The notes under the pieces are model-generated. The model was not told the origin of the DNA, searched no databases, and saw only the letters and a program-made list of their open reading frames with translations. The position numbers and the translations under genes are program-made. DNA of 64,000 nt from Cohaesibacter celericrescens (GTDB taxonomy: Bacteria > Pseudomonadota > Alphaproteobacteria > Rhizobiales > Cohaesibacteraceae), in the NCBI RefSeq assembly GCF_002866925.1, contig NZ_PKUQ01000001.1, forward strand, positions 372,001-436,000, read 5' to 3'. Below are positions 16,570-25,262 of the stretch, piece by piece. How positions within the stretch are numbered: position 1 is the stretch's first letter; each line of letters opens with the position of its first letter.

Positions 16570-17409
16570 CTAATTATGCCTGCGCCATTGTGACGGTGAC
16601 ATGCCAGCTCGACGGCGGAATGCAGCGGTAAAGGCGCTAGGTGAGGAATATCCCAATCGGACGGCCAGAGATTTGCTGTTCAATCCTTTCTGCAGGCCTT
16701 CCAGAGCCAGAAGAAAGCGCATCCTGTCTCGCCATTCGCGCCAGTTCAATCCCGTTTCGGTTTGAAACAGCCGCCCCAAGGTTCGCTCACTTGTGCCAAT
16801 TTGATCGGCCAAACGCGCGAGATTGCCCGCATTCGCCGGATCTGAGAGCAAGTGCGTGATAGCAGCCGCCACGCGTGGATCTCGTGCGCCAGGAAGGCAC
16901 AGATCAGACTGTTCCAATCGCGGGATCTCATCCAGAGCAACCCATTCAAGACGCTGCCGTTCCGGCATTGTGAGGAGGCCTTTGGCTTGTGGTGCCAAGC
17001 GGCGAGCAATGCCGCGGATCAAAGGAGTGGCGCGCACCACTGTTGGTTGCTCCGGCATATCAACATTAGCGGCATAGCGGGAATGGATGTAAAAAGACTG
17101 GAATTCTATCAGACTGGTCGTGGTTATCTGGCACTGGGTCTCTGGTGGAATCCAAATACCGTGGCGGTCGGGGATGAACCATCGATCATCACCAATCTCA
17201 ACCCGCATTCCCCCATCAAAACAGAAAACCAGATGGGCCCACGGGTGATTGCATGGACCTAGGGGCACGCTGTTGTCCAGATGGCCAGCCCAAGCCACGA
17301 TTGGCTGGTCCAGATCACCGGATTCACCAAGGAAAGAAGGAGGAGCTGAAAGGTTTTTTGCAATTGGCGGAAAATCGACATAATTTGGCATCATGTCGTT
17401 CTCGCACAA
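16570..17409 (-). CDS. AraC family transcriptional regulator
   Basis: This 279-aa protein combines an N-terminal cupin-like ligand domain (about 30-150; includes GPCNHPWAHLVFCFDGGMRV, shown in full) with a C-terminal double HTH. The HTH segments are LADQIGTSERTLGRLFQTETG (about 203-223, shown in part) and LAVRLGYSSPSAFTAAFRRR (about 248-267), followed by AGMSPSQWRR. This is the layout of AraC proteins controlling transporters or detoxification genes next door. Possible starts are ATG 17409, 17394 or 17391; the first two overlap the divergent SLC13 frame. It probably regulates that transporter. Confidence 0.88.
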   Translation of the reverse strand: MCENDMMPNYVDFPPIAKNLSAPPSFLGESGDLDQPIVAWAGHLDNSVPLGPCNHPWAHLVFCFDGGMRVEIGDDRWFIPDRHGIWIPPETQCQITTTSLIEFQSFYIHSRYAANVDMPEQPTVVRATPLIRGIARRLAPQAKGLLTMPERQRLEWVALDEIPRLEQSDLCLPGARDPRVAAAITHLLSDPANAGNLARLADQIGTSERTLGRLFQTETGLNWREWRDRMRFLLALEGLQKGLNSKSLAVRLGYSSPSAFTAAFRRRAGMSPSQWRRHN

Positions 17410-18844
17410 TCTGCTGCGACTTGCTACCTCAAAGACAAAGAGAGATCTGTCAAAGGAGGCCTTCTTGGCTCATTTTTTCAAGCCAGCCATTGTGATTGTA
17501 ACCCTGTTGTGTGCCACATGGGCCGCCTTGGCAATGCCCAATGGCATGGCCTCAGATCAAGCCGCAATTTTTGGCATTGTTCTGGTCACGCTCAGCCTTT
17601 GGGGCACAGGGCTGGTTCCTGGTTATGTTGCCTCGACTTTCTTTTTCACAGCTCTGCTTCTGGGAGGCTTAAGCACACCTGATATCGTCTTTTCTGGCTT
17701 CACCTCATCGGCAATGTGGTTGATCGTTGCCGGTTTTGTTATCGGGGCCGCCATCACCAATTCAGGCCTTGGTGCGCGGATCGGTGAATTTGCACGAATT
17801 TATCTGTCAAAAAGCTATCCGATATTGATTGGCGGGCTTATGCTGCTTTCAATGGCGCTTGGCTTCATCATGCCCTCTTCAGTGGGGCGTGCTGCCGTGA
17901 TGATACCCATTGGTATGGCACTGGCCGAAGTGCTTGGATTAAAACCAGGCACCCCCGGGCGCACCGGTATTGCAGTACTCATCGCTATTGGTACCAACAT
18001 GCCAAGCTTTGCAATTCTGCCCTCAAATATTCCCAATATCGTGATGTCGGGATTGGCAGACCAGCTTTTTGGTCTGCATTTCGGCTATACCGACTATTTG
18101 CTTTTGCATTATCCGGTGCTCGGTATTCTCAAGTCGGCCGTGATTGTTGGATTGGTGCTTTATTTCTTCCCGGCAAAGCTTTCGACTGTGCATGATACAA
18201 AACAGGAGAAGAAACAAACGTCAGGCAGGAAACAACTTGTGCTTCTCACCATCCTGTTGATGACCTTGGTCATGTGGTCCACCGATCAGTTACACGGCAT
18301 TAATCCCGCTTGGATCGGACTGGCAACTGCATTTGTGCTGATGGTGCCGCAGTTCGGCTTCATTCCCCCCCCTGCCTTCAAGAAGGCCATCGATGCTGGT
18401 ACCTTATTCTTTATTGCAGGAGCTCTAGCCCTCGGCGTTGTGGTCAATGCAAGCGGTCTGGGGGACATCATCGCGCGCGAGGCCTTTGAATGGTTACCCA
18501 TGGAAGCTGGCAACGATTTCCGCAACTTCATGTCGCTCACATTGATTGGTGCTGGCACATCGATTTTCACCACAATGCCTGGCGTTCCTGCCGTATTGAC
18601 ACCACTGGCCTCGGAATTTGCAACTGCCAGCGGATTTTCTCTTGAAGCTGTTCTAATGGCGCAAGTGATCGGCTTCTCGACAGTTGTCTTTCCTTATCAG
18701 GTTGGCCCCTTCATCATCGCTATGGGGCTTGCAGGAGAAGCAATTCGTCCGCTCATGAAGGTGACCTTAGCCCTATGTGCAATCACGATCCTCATTCTGG
18801 CGCCAATCGACTTTCTTTGGTGGAAATTGCTCGGCATGATTTGA
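17393..18844 (+). CDS. SLC13 (DASS) family anion transporter
   Basis: This is a membrane protein of up to 483 aa with about 11-12 hydrophobic segments in two repeated halves, as in divalent-anion:Na+ symporters that import C4-dicarboxylates, citrate or sulfate. The halves carry the re-entrant-loop motifs GFIMPSSVGRAAVMIPIG with NMPSFAILPSNIPN, and GTSIFTTMPGVPAVLTPLA with FPYQVGPFIIAM. The usual SNT motifs are replaced by SVG/SNI and TTM/PYQ, so substrate and ion may differ. Start choice: ATG 17393 overlaps the AraC start codon and lacks a ribosome site, while an in-frame TTG at 17465 has AAAGGAGG (17452-17459) 5 bases ahead and gives 459 aa, which fits the family better. Confidence 0.85.
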   Translation: MSFSHNLLRLATSKTKRDLSKEAFLAHFFKPAIVIVTLLCATWAALAMPNGMASDQAAIFGIVLVTLSLWGTGLVPGYVASTFFFTALLLGGLSTPDIVFSGFTSSAMWLIVAGFVIGAAITNSGLGARIGEFARIYLSKSYPILIGGLMLLSMALGFIMPSSVGRAAVMIPIGMALAEVLGLKPGTPGRTGIAVLIAIGTNMPSFAILPSNIPNIVMSGLADQLFGLHFGYTDYLLLHYPVLGILKSAVIVGLVLYFFPAKLSTVHDTKQEKKQTSGRKQLVLLTILLMTLVMWSTDQLHGINPAWIGLATAFVLMVPQFGFIPPPAFKKAIDAGTLFFIAGALALGVVVNASGLGDIIAREAFEWLPMEAGNDFRNFMSLTLIGAGTSIFTTMPGVPAVLTPLASEFATASGFSLEAVLMAQVIGFSTVVFPYQVGPFIIAMGLAGEAIRPLMKVTLALCAITILILAPIDFLWWKLLGMI

Positions 18845-19039
18845 TGTGAAATCCTAATTACTCATGCAGGTAGTTTAGCATGGCTGAATGCGAGCACCTG
18901 CAAATCATCACTTCAACCACTGACGGCTTTGGATCAAACTGCAGAAAATTGCAGATTTCCGCCCTTTTGTTGAAAAACTAATGTTGCAATGCGGCGAGAG
19001 TGCTGATTCAATCTTCCAATGAGACGGAGGGTGAACGTG

Positions 19040-19770
19040 ATGATGGGACCGAGACAGGATCAATCCGGAGACGGCCTCCCGCGCGGTCAAAGACTATCTC
19101 TTTACCCTAGATGATGAGGCTTTCGGCGCGGCAACAGAGGTTGTTTCCAAACTCACCTCGCATTCAGACCCATCAAGCCAATGCCTTTCAGCGATTGCAA
19201 GCAATCGCCTGCCGGTAATAGACTGCTGCTCATCATGGGCCAGCTTTCTTTGCCTATTCAAACAATTATCTGATCGATACAGACCATGCGATCATTGTTG
19301 ATGTTCAAGCCAGCCGCTCGGTTCGAACCGGAGAGACCTATGCCACGCGCACCATGATTGAACGCGCGGCATGAGCGGTTTGGCCTTTGGCCAGAGCGTT
19401 TGATCGCTGACACTGCATATTCCGGTCATACATTGCGCGGCAGGCAAGCAACTGCTTAGAAGTCGCAGAAAGTTCCAAACCATTCGCCCCGACCAGAAGG
19501 ACCCCGACTTTGTCAAATATGGCGCAGCATAAGCAAACAGCGAAGCCTGCAGCATCAAGCAACAATGTTGCCCAAAGGGGACACCGCGCAGGCTTCTGCG
19601 TTCAAAATATGAAGGGGGGGCGCCAGATGGCGCGTGACATAGCCGAAACCGAAGACTATGCCATCTCATGCAAACTGCGAAATAAGGTTGAGATGTTGTT
19701 TGCCCATCTCAAACGTATATTGGGTCTCAGGCGACTGAGATTACGAGGTCCCAATGGGGCCAACGACGAA
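19040..19770 (+). pseudogene. Degraded IS1182-family transposase
   Basis: Fragments of one transposase can be read in several plus-strand frames: MMGPRQ at the start (19040); then, after a large internal deletion, ASRAVKDYLFTLDDEAFGAA; then AFFAYSNNYLIDTDHAIIVD with TMIERA (about 19238-19370); ERLIADTAYSGHTLRG (about 19396-19440); and the C-terminal ARDIAETEDYAISCKLRNKV with EMLFAHLKRILGLRRLRL (about 19626-19742) and GPNGANDE. All belong to the DDE transposase of IS1182 elements. The frame is broken by at least three shifts and two deletions, so it is inactive. At 19770 it abuts an IS6-type relic on the other strand. Confidence 0.8.
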
Positions 19771-20234
19771 GTTGCCGATCTCCTTCATCGCTACGCCGTA
19801 GGATCCTAACTTGTCTGTTACTATCGAAAGCGGGCGCCCATGACGTTTCATGGTTTTCTTGAGGAATTCCAACGCAGCCTTGCGATCGCGACGCTTGGTG
19901 ACATAGGATTCTAACACTTAGCCCTCGTGATCAGCGGCCCGCCACAAAAGTGCGTTTGACCGTTGATTTTGACGAATACCTCGTCCAAATGACGCTGCCA
20001 TTGTGGCCAAGGCCGCGATCCTTCAACACGTTTCTTCCGGATCTCTGACGCAAATATTGGACCGAACCTGTTCCGCCAAAATAGAATGGTTTCATGGCAC
20101 ACGCCGATGCCTCGTTCATGCAAGAGATCCTCAACATTCCGAAGAGAAACTGGAAACCGGACATACATCATCACAGCCAACCGAATGATCTCAGGGCTGG
20201 TTTTGAAAGCGCGAAATGGAGAGCATTTTGTCAT
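19771..20234 (-). pseudogene. Degraded IS6-family transposase (relic 1)
   Basis: The open part (to 19911) reads TKCSPFRAFKTSPEIIRLAV, MMYVRFPVSLRNVEDLLHER, GVCHETILFWRNRFGP, HLDEVFVKINGQTH, which is the N-terminal half of an IS6/IS26-type DDE transposase including the first catalytic Asp (LDEVFVKI). After a one-base frameshift near 19935 and an in-frame TAA where the family has Glu (DHEG*VLESYVTKRR), the reading continues as KAALEFLKKTMKRHGRPLSI, VTDKLGSYG to about 19775. It is inactive. It is fused directly to the IS1182 relic, so one element inserted into or recombined with the other. Confidence 0.8.
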
Positions 20235-20291
20235 CATTAGAGGGTAAATCACCGCATGCCCATCTCAAGCCACGTTCATCTGACAGCACCC
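20152..20291. repeat. Direct repeat unit A (IS6 5' end)
   Basis: This ~140-bp stretch holds the 5' coding end and upstream flank of IS6 relic 1. A diverged copy (about 80-85% by eye) in the same orientation lies at 20877-21024. The two flank the small secreted-protein gene at 20461-20736. Confidence 0.65.
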
Positions 20292-20460
20292 AGTTTCGCA
20301 AGAAAGCAATGCGTCTATAGCAAACAAAGATAGCGGCAGCCTGACCTGGTCGCGCTCACCAGTTTCGCGCGACTTTATTTTTTAACATGGCACTGCCCCG
20401 ACCATAACTCGTATGGCCAGGACAGATACACAAACAATCAGACTCTCCCGATTTAATTTA

Positions 20461-20736
20461 TTATTTTTTTAGCACCGGACTTTTTTCTACAGGCACTTTA
20501 AGTACTTTTCTTATGGGTTTCTTCTTCAACACTTCTTCAACTTTAAAATCTTTAGGTAGTTTAGCCATTGAACCCATATGACAACCAAACGAACCGTCCT
20601 CATGGACGCCAGGGCTGCCTCCGCTGCTTCTACATGCTGCCTTGTAATCATCCCACTTTGTCGCAAAAGATGTACCAGTAAATAGCAGTATGATAGCACC
20701 TGCGCCCACGATGGCTTTTGAATTCATAATTCTCAT
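20461..20736 (-). CDS. Small secreted protein of unknown function
   Basis: This is 91 aa when started at ATG 20736, which has AGGAG 7 bases upstream; the longer frame to 20889 runs into the IS6 relic. A signal peptide (IMNSKAIVGAGAIILLFTGT, cleavage near SFA-T) precedes a ~70-aa mature chain with two cysteines (AACRSSGG and FGCHMGS) that could form one disulfide, and a very basic Lys/Val-rich tail KKKPIRKVLKVPVEKSPVLK. The family is not recognised. It lies between two direct IS6 relics, so it may be cargo brought by transfer. Confidence 0.6.
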   Translation of the reverse strand: MRIMNSKAIVGAGAIILLFTGTSFATKWDDYKAACRSSGGSPGVHEDGSFGCHMGSMAKLPKDFKVEEVLKKKPIRKVLKVPVEKSPVLKK

Positions 20737-20874
20737 ACTTATTCTCCTATAATGGCTGTCCAGTAGGACATTGATTTTGTTTAATTTCAAAAGTGGGGAA
20801 ATTTTCAAATATCCAACATTTTTGAGGGTGTCATAGATAATCGAAAGTAATTTTTGAGCAGTTGCGATGATGGC

Positions 20875-20959
20875 GTGGAAACCGGGCATACATCATCACA
20901 GCCAATCGAATGATCTCAGAGCTGGTTTCGAAAGTGCGAAATGGAGAGAGTTTTATCAT
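20875..20959 (-). pseudogene. IS6-family transposase N-terminal fragment (relic 2)
   Basis: Minus-strand codons read IKLSPFRTFETSSEIIRLAV then MMYARFP, matching residues 2-28 of IS6 relic 1 (KCSPFRAFKTSPEIIRLAVM). The rest of the transposase is gone. Its upstream flank (to about 21024) also matches relic 1, confirming a second copy in the same orientation. Confidence 0.75.
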
Positions 20960-21024
20960 CCGACGAGGAAAAGTCACCGTCCCGCCCGTCGCAAGCCACT
21001 TTCCTCTGACAGCACCGGAGGGTG
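20877..21024. repeat. Direct repeat unit B (IS6 5' end)
   Basis: Second copy of the ~140-bp sequence at 20152-20291, same orientation. Shared blocks include GGAAACCGG, ATACATCATCACAGCCAA, CGAATGATCTCAG, GCGAAATGGAGAG and CTGACAGCACC. Confidence 0.65.
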
Positions 21025-21141
21025 GGATCTGCGCCCAAGCTGTGTGCCATGACAAAAGCATCATAAGCATCATAAGCATGAATAGATTTATTCGCATGAT
21101 AGAACTCATATTGTGAGATGGTCATTACAAAACGAGGAGGC

Positions 21142-21420
21142 CTAATTGTTTTTGCCGCGAGTGCTTTCGATCTTCAAGTCAGTGCTTCTGGCTCTTGGGT
21201 CAGGCAGTATTACAATCTTTTTAGCTTTGCGCCTGCGGACTTTTTCTTCAACGATTGGATCAGTCTGATTTGTGCCGTCGACCATTTTGCAAGGGCCACA
21301 CCACTCATCCTTGCTGCTCACTCCGGCTTGGATGCCCGCCGCATTTGTGCTTACCGGCAAGGTCATGCAGAGGGTAGAAGTGGCGATCCACGTCAGAATT
21401 GCCTGTTTGGTAAATTTCAT
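21142..21420 (-). CDS. Small secreted protein with a WCGPCK sequence
   Basis: This is 92 aa from ATG 21420, with GAAAGG 6 bases upstream. A signal peptide (KFTKQAILTWIATSTLCMTL, cleavage near TNA-A) is followed by a short mature chain of about 65 residues containing SSKDEWCGPCKMVDGTNQ, then a strongly basic VRRRKAKKIVILPDPRARS. EWCGPCKM is identical to the thioredoxin active-site stretch, but the chain is far too short and lacks the rest of that fold, so redox activity is not claimed. No family is recognised. Together with the gene at 20461 it forms a pair of small exported proteins among IS relics. Confidence 0.6.
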   Translation of the reverse strand: MKFTKQAILTWIATSTLCMTLPVSTNAAGIQAGVSSKDEWCGPCKMVDGTNQTDPIVEEKVRRRKAKKIVILPDPRARSTDLKIESTRGKNN

Positions 21421-21653
21421 AAATTTGCCTTTCAAAAATGCGCTTGTAGGAAAATAGTTCGAACCGAGTTGGCGCGGATTTATTCCGGGTTGGGTTCTTG
21501 ATCTATGCCCCCAATATTGAATTTATTCGCGCCCATTCGTTGGTCGCGACGAGAGGCCAATCGGTTCACACCGCACTTCATTATTTTGAGTGCTAAATTC
21601 ACGAGCATGCCTAGGGGCCAGCTCAGCCCGCCATTTCCATTACTGCTTGCCAT

Positions 21654-22823
21654 CTAGCGCAGTCTGCAGCATCCGTAAACTATTGTAGAGGTACCGTTGG
21701 GACGGTTGCGCGAAAGCTTCAGGCTCCAGCCATATTTGGTATCCGACATTCCATCTGAGCAAATTCTTTGGTCCAATAAACCGGAAAAACGCGCAGCGCG
21801 AAAACTGTAGGGATATCCGTCTGGGCTGTTGGAAGGTGCCGTCATCTGAAGGTTTGAGACCCTTGGTTTGGAGCGATCAGCTTGTTTGAACGTTATTGTT
21901 TGATTTGTGTTGAAGCCCAGCAACCAAAATGGCTCTGTGCCGGCACAAATCAGCCCCAGTGGGAACCCGTTTTGCATTTGCTGCCCGCTTCCGCGTTGCA
22001 GAAAGCCTCCATTAACATAACCTGTATTTTGACCAACTGTGACTTTAGCCCAACCGTTGCTGAGCCATGCCAAGACAGAGACAGCGGCTCCGGGAGCCAA
22101 ATTGTTGACAGGTGCAGATTTTGTATTTGGTTGATTGCGAACCCACAACTTGTCGCCTTGTGCAACGCCGGGCACACTGTAAACCGCAGGCAGGTGCCAG
22201 CCTTGATCATCCTGACTGGATTGTGTGGGTTGCTGCCTTGTTTGCCCATTGCCTGAGACGTTGTTTGGCAAGGCTTTGACCAAGTGCTTACTCTGCACCC
22301 AGCCTTTGCCGAAGGAACCGCGGATGAAGGACCATTTTCCATCGGCGCTCATCCGGTCGACATCCACCGGTGTGCTCAATTGAAGAATTGCTTTGACGCG
22401 ACCGGAGCGGCCTGGTTTGGAGCGCACATTTAGCCCACTGTCGGGATCGTTGGCCGAGATACCTGTAACCACATGGGCCCCGAGTCGATGGGCATTGGGT
22501 TTTGGACTGGTGTTTGGATTGGTCTGGATATCGGCTAAAAATTTACTGGAAACCCAAACATCCCGTCCCGTCCGGCGCAGTTTGGCCCAGCGACCAGAGG
22601 GGTCATATCCCAACACTTTGAGAATGGCGCCATTGCTGATGTCGCCGACGTCTGCAAATTTGTGCCCGGGCCCGCTGCGAATGTTGAGGCTGTCGTTTTG
22701 AGCGATGCCTACCACTTGCTTGAATTCGACCATTCTGCCTTGTGCAGAAGCATTCGTTGTTATGCAGGTGCTTGCCACCGTTAATGCCGCAATGACAGCG
22801 AGAAGTTTGAATACTTGGATCAT
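21654..22823 (-). CDS. Secreted protein with three SH3b repeats and a COG3650-like C-terminus
   Basis: This 389-aa protein, started at ATG 22823, has a signal peptide (IQVFKLLAVIAALTVASTCI, cleavage near ASA-Q). Three bacterial SH3 domains follow: DSLNIRSGPGHKFADVG...WVSSKFL (about 42-95), SGLNVRSKPGRSGRVKAI...GWVQSKHL (about 125-180) and DKLWVRNQPNTKSAPVNN...TGYVNGGFL (about 225-275). The C-terminal ~100 residues start GLICAGTEPFWLLGF, like the CxGxEPFW motif of COG3650-type envelope proteins. It likely binds peptidoglycan or cell-wall peptides in the periplasm. A GTG at 22863-22865 would extend the N-terminus by 14 residues. It diverges from the LuxR-type gene. Confidence 0.8.
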   Translation of the reverse strand: MIQVFKLLAVIAALTVASTCITTNASAQGRMVEFKQVVGIAQNDSLNIRSGPGHKFADVGDISNGAILKVLGYDPSGRWAKLRRTGRDVWVSSKFLADIQTNPNTSPKPNAHRLGAHVVTGISANDPDSGLNVRSKPGRSGRVKAILQLSTPVDVDRMSADGKWSFIRGSFGKGWVQSKHLVKALPNNVSGNGQTRQQPTQSSQDDQGWHLPAVYSVPGVAQGDKLWVRNQPNTKSAPVNNLAPGAAVSVLAWLSNGWAKVTVGQNTGYVNGGFLQRGSGQQMQNGFPLGLICAGTEPFWLLGFNTNQTITFKQADRSKPRVSNLQMTAPSNSPDGYPYSFRAARFSGLLDQRICSDGMSDTKYGWSLKLSRNRPNGTSTIVYGCCRLR

Positions 22824-23060
22824 TAGAAATTGTTTCTCTGAAGTCAGATTATGCGCGCCCATCACAAAATTTTATAAGGGAAAATTGTTATTTGGAAGCA
22901 ATGACGTCTCCAAGTGCCATATGGTAGTTAAGGCGAATTAATTGCGAAGTTGGAATGATTTGTCGTGCAAGACCTCCTGCTTGCAGTGAGTGTACGCAGG
23001 GGTTGCCAAATCATGATGGTGAGGTGTGACTTCGCCGTGACTTAAGGAAAACAGGATAAG

Positions 23061-24125
23061 ATGCGCCAAATTGAAGAGTTGAAAAACCTGCTGACTTTGG
23101 CAACGCAAGACGCACAACACTGGGATCAGGTCTGTAATTGCGTCGTTGATCTGTTTGGTGCCCTAGGCGCGATACTTGTTCCGACAAATCCCTCATTCAG
23201 AGGTGTCTGGATGTCTTGTTCAACCAGCCTGGGAGCAACCTTGCCCGAATACATAGCTGGTGGCTGGCACATGAAAGACCCGCGTGAGCAAGTGATGCCG
23301 TTGATGATTGAGCGGGGGTATGCGACCGACGACGACATCTTTGACAGTCGTGAGATCAAAGCGGAGACCCCGTTTTATAAGGAGTTTTTGTTTCGACACG
23401 ATTTTGGTGTGTTAATCGCAATACGGCTTTTGACGCCGAATGGTTATTGGGGGCTTATGCTGCATTTCGACAATGATCACCCACCAATATCTGACGCTGA
23501 GAAAGCATTAATCCTAGAGGTTCGGCCGCTGTTCGAACAAGCGATTGCGACTGCTGAAAAAATCGCCTATCAACGCATTGCAAAGTTTGCCCAGTTCTTT
23601 AAAGGGACAGGTTCTGAAGTGTTCATTTTTGATGGAGGCGGGGAGCAATGCATCGATATTGACACTGCCGGTTCTATAAAAAAACAGCATCAATTGTCGT
23701 CGCTTCTTCCCGATGAAATGAGCAGCTCTTTGCACCAGGAACTAGCCGAGGTTTGCACCAGTGATGCGAGCTTGTCGCTGAGCAGGGCTTATCAATTCCG
23801 TGCCCAAAACAAACTTTATAACATCCTGATTATCCAAGCCCCTCCTAAATTGAGACATTTCTTTATGCCTTTCAAAGTTTGCGCAATTCGCACTGAATGC
23901 AGCGATACCAGTGCTGTCAAGCAGAAGAAACTGCGTGACGGTTATGGCTTATCGGAAGGCGAGATCGTGACCGTTGATTTGCTGGCATCTGGCAAAACCC
24001 CCGCCATGATTGCCGAGATTATGAGCCTCAAATCGACCAGCGTTCGTCAACGCCTAAAAGGGATTTATGAAAAAACCAATGTGAATAGCCAAGTGGAACT
24101 CATCGCCCTCTATGGGGGGCTCTAG
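23061..24125 (+). CDS. LuxR-type HTH transcriptional regulator
   Basis: This 354-aa protein ends in a LuxR-type DNA-binding domain (about 290-350): YGLSEGEIVTVDLLASGKTP, AMIAEIMSLKSTSVRQRLKG, IYEKTNVNSQVELIAL. The ~285-residue N-terminal part has no obvious receiver or acyl-homoserine-lactone domain; two PAS/GAF-like stretches are plausible (about 20-165 and 175-270). It therefore may be a ligand-sensing solo regulator. The gene is divergent from the SH3-repeat protein across a ~240-bp interval and could regulate it. A CAGGATAAG ribosome-site-like stretch precedes the ATG. Confidence 0.82.
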   Translation: MRQIEELKNLLTLATQDAQHWDQVCNCVVDLFGALGAILVPTNPSFRGVWMSCSTSLGATLPEYIAGGWHMKDPREQVMPLMIERGYATDDDIFDSREIKAETPFYKEFLFRHDFGVLIAIRLLTPNGYWGLMLHFDNDHPPISDAEKALILEVRPLFEQAIATAEKIAYQRIAKFAQFFKGTGSEVFIFDGGGEQCIDIDTAGSIKKQHQLSSLLPDEMSSSLHQELAEVCTSDASLSLSRAYQFRAQNKLYNILIIQAPPKLRHFFMPFKVCAIRTECSDTSAVKQKKLRDGYGLSEGEIVTVDLLASGKTPAMIAEIMSLKSTSVRQRLKGIYEKTNVNSQVELIALYGGL

Positions 24126-24373
24126 ATCCCGGAAGCCGCTAGCGAGCCATTCATCTGCGGCTCGCATGGCAATTCACGGCACCCTTCCTTCGCGATCGGC
24201 ACAGCGAAGGTCTGCTTCCCATTCTAAATGTTACCGATGCAAATCCCGTGAACAAGACACTGTAAGTGGCAGCAATACTGACGTGATCAAAAGTCATGCT
24301 GCACTACGTCAAGTCAGCATTCCGACCACAGCCGCGGCCAAAGTTAAGAGTGCTGTGCGTGAGCACCGTCATT

Positions 24374-24583
24374 TTAGAGGACGAGAAGATCAGATGGGGC
24401 AATTCTCAGGACGTCCGCAATCTTAGCCACGATCTTGATGGATGGGTTGCGAATGCCCCTCTCTATTCCTGACACATAGGTTCGATCAATGCCCGTAAGG
24501 CCCGCCAAATCCTCTTGAGAAGTCCCCTTCTCTTGGCGAGCCTGGTGCACATTTCGAGCCAGTATATTCTGTATATCGTCCAT
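24374..24583 (-). CDS. XRE family HTH regulator
   Basis: This 69-aa protein is a single HTH_3 domain: HVQARQEKG-like helix 1, SQEDLAGLTGIDRTYVSGIE (about 21-40) as HTH core, then RGIRNPSIKIVAKIADVLRI and APSDLL. It closely resembles the small stand-alone XRE regulators that control restriction systems, prophages or mobile elements. No restriction or phage genes remain in the neighbourhood; it lies in an IS-rich, gene-poor tract next to tRNA-Val and may be the last intact gene of a decayed island. Confidence 0.82.
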   Translation of the reverse strand: MDDIQNILARNVHQARQEKGTSQEDLAGLTGIDRTYVSGIERGIRNPSIKIVAKIADVLRIAPSDLLVL

Positions 24584-24716
24584 ACGGACATAAAGGTCGC
24601 ATTGCGATTATATTCCCACGGACTGTAGTCTACACAGCATTCGAAATCCGAATATTCTCCGCTCGTCAATCAGCACTCGTATCCGACTCGTCCAAATCGG
24701 AGAGCGATAGAACTAT

Positions 24717-24965
24717 GAAAACACTCTATGCATTACTCAGGAGCAACTTCGTAAAGTTTTATGCAGAAATTGGTTTGATTTACATTTCTTTCCGGATGTC
24801 AAAGACATCGCCACAAAACGCTGCCACGCAGAGGCATAAGAAAAACTCAAAGATCGCCATCCCAGCATTATTGAAACATCAATTGAGCCAGTTAACAGCG
24901 AAAAGGATATGTACGCGGTCGTTTCATTGATCGAAGCAAACAGAGACAAAGGATATATGTTCTGA
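24717..24965 (+). pseudogene. Broken reading frame, unknown protein
   Basis: One plus-strand frame reads ITQEQLRKVLCRNWFDLHFF, PDVKDIATKRCHAEA, a TAA stop (24837-24839), then EKLKDRHPSIIETSIEPVNS, EKDMYAVVSLIEANRDKGYM, F and a TGA stop. The protein-like composition on both sides of one stop suggests a recently inactivated small gene. No family is recognised and no good start is seen, so this is tentative. Confidence 0.35.
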
Positions 24966-25178
24966 CGTGCACCAGCGAAGAAAACAAGGCCTCGTTTAAG
25001 CACTCCTCTCGAGCGCTGCCGGTGAGGTGAATTCCGTTCCATAACACCTTCGGAAAGAAGTCTCTAAGTAGGCTATGACAACCTGCGTAGCTCCCCAATT
25101 GCGGAGCTGGTGGTCATAGCCGGGCCTCGGGTCTCTATAGTGGGTTTACGACAATCTACACTTTAAAGGAGACCGACT

Positions 25179-25262
25179 ATGACCAAGCCCAATATGGCAC
25201 ATAATGATGCAATTTTGGTGGCTATTGACATTTCGAAAGCGCGCCATGAAGTCCTGATAGCC
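25179..25262 (+). pseudogene. IS110-family transposase, N-terminal fragment
   Basis: Beginning at an ATG with AAAGGAG upstream (25165-25171), 28 codons read TKPNMAHNDAILVAIDISKA then RHEVLIA, the RuvC-like N-terminus of IS110 transposases including the first catalytic Asp in AIDISK. At 25263 the sequence switches abruptly into the internal part of an IS3 transposase on the opposite strand. Everything downstream of the first 28 residues is lost. Confidence 0.75.

Noticed and set aside
19292..19669. Minus-strand frame (125 aa) in the IS1182 relic
   Set aside because: It is the antisense of readable transposase fragments on the plus strand.
21142..21420. Annotation as a thioredoxin because of WCGPCK
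   Set aside because: The mature chain is about 65 aa and lacks the cis-Pro and other fold elements.
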